Shown: positions 6,450 to 6,557 of the stretch, in pieces
Numbering within the stretch: the first letter of the stretch is position 1
Layout: every line of letters begins with the position of its first letter
DNA from: Candidatus Thiodictyon intracellulare
GTDB lineage: Bacteria; Pseudomonadota; Gammaproteobacteria; Chromatiales; Chromatiaceae
DNA length: 6,557 nucleotides
Reading direction: 5' to 3'
Assembly (NCBI GenBank): GCA_016292295.1
Contig: JADNEJ010000474.1
Location: forward strand, 1-6,557
Notes under the pieces: generated by a model
What the model saw: the letters and a program-made list of their open reading frames with translations, nothing else
The model's database searches: none
Told to the model about the DNA's origin: nothing
Made by a program: the position numbers and the translations under genes

Positions 6450-6557
6450 GGCCCCGCGCGTGACGCCACGGGTCAGTGCCGACGCGTGCGCTGAGCAGGG
6501 GATTGCGGCGGCCGCTCGTCGCGGCCAGGCGGCACCCGCCAGTGGCCGTGGCACGCG
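6450..6557. other. Unassigned GC-rich sequence at the window edge
   Basis: This stretch lies upstream of the permease pseudogene on the far side of MITE copy 3. Some frames are open to the window edge on either strand, but none gives a peptide I recognise as a transporter component or anything else. A small inverted repeat (GGCCGC, 5 bases, GCGGCC) is present near 6513-6529 and is unremarkable in DNA of this composition. Confidence 0.4.

Noticed and set aside
1..6557. CRISPR array or tRNA/rRNA gene
   Set aside because: The repeated unit is 124 bp, dispersed, inverted in one case and flanked by target duplications, which is not an array; I saw no tRNA-like or rRNA-like sequence.

Overview
The window is GC-rich bacterial chromosome with gammaproteobacterial gene content. 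My best guess, from remembered protein families and intergenic repeat styles and not from any search, is a purple sulfur bacterium (Chromatiaceae). Three protein genes look intact, all on the minus strand: gltX (glutamyl-tRNA synthetase), a predicted lipoprotein of unknown function, and a small predicted membrane protein whose start overlaps the lipoprotein stop by 4 bases. Two other genes are clearly broken.

Layout from left to right. Bases 1-1055 hold the decayed C-terminal half of an AAA-ATPase-like/PD-(D/E)XK nuclease protein (the DUF1703 type), plus strand, with two in-frame amber stops and a 124-bp mobile element inserted in frame. Bases 1056-1419 hold no gene, but contain a second copy of the element in the opposite orientation, a two-unit CTTTGCGT repeat and a GC-rich hairpin. 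Bases 1420-3605 hold the membrane protein and lipoprotein pair. Bases 3606-3744 are intergenic and carry a perfect 11-bp palindrome. Bases 3745-5166 are gltX. Bases 5219-6324 are an ABC-2 type transporter permease (YhhJ/YbhR-like) pseudogene with three in-frame amber stops and one frameshift; its 5' end runs into a third copy of the element (6326-6449). The last 108 bases hold nothing I recognise.

The most notable content is the short non-autonomous element (MITE-like): three 124-bp copies in 6.5 kb, about 90% identical to one another, with roughly 23-bp terminal inverted repeats beginning GGCCTTGATCA. Copy 1 is flanked by a perfect 8-bp target duplication (GACCCGGT), copy 2 by a slightly degraded one, and copy 3 by none, which suggests a rearrangement at the permease 5' end. 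The element is free of stop codons in several frames, and in copy 1 element plus duplication add exactly 44 codons. There is no transposase gene in the window, so mobilisation would have to be in trans. I see no complete new multi-gene system; the window reads as a housekeeping gene and a conserved-looking unknown pair bracketed by decaying accessory genes and small mobile elements.
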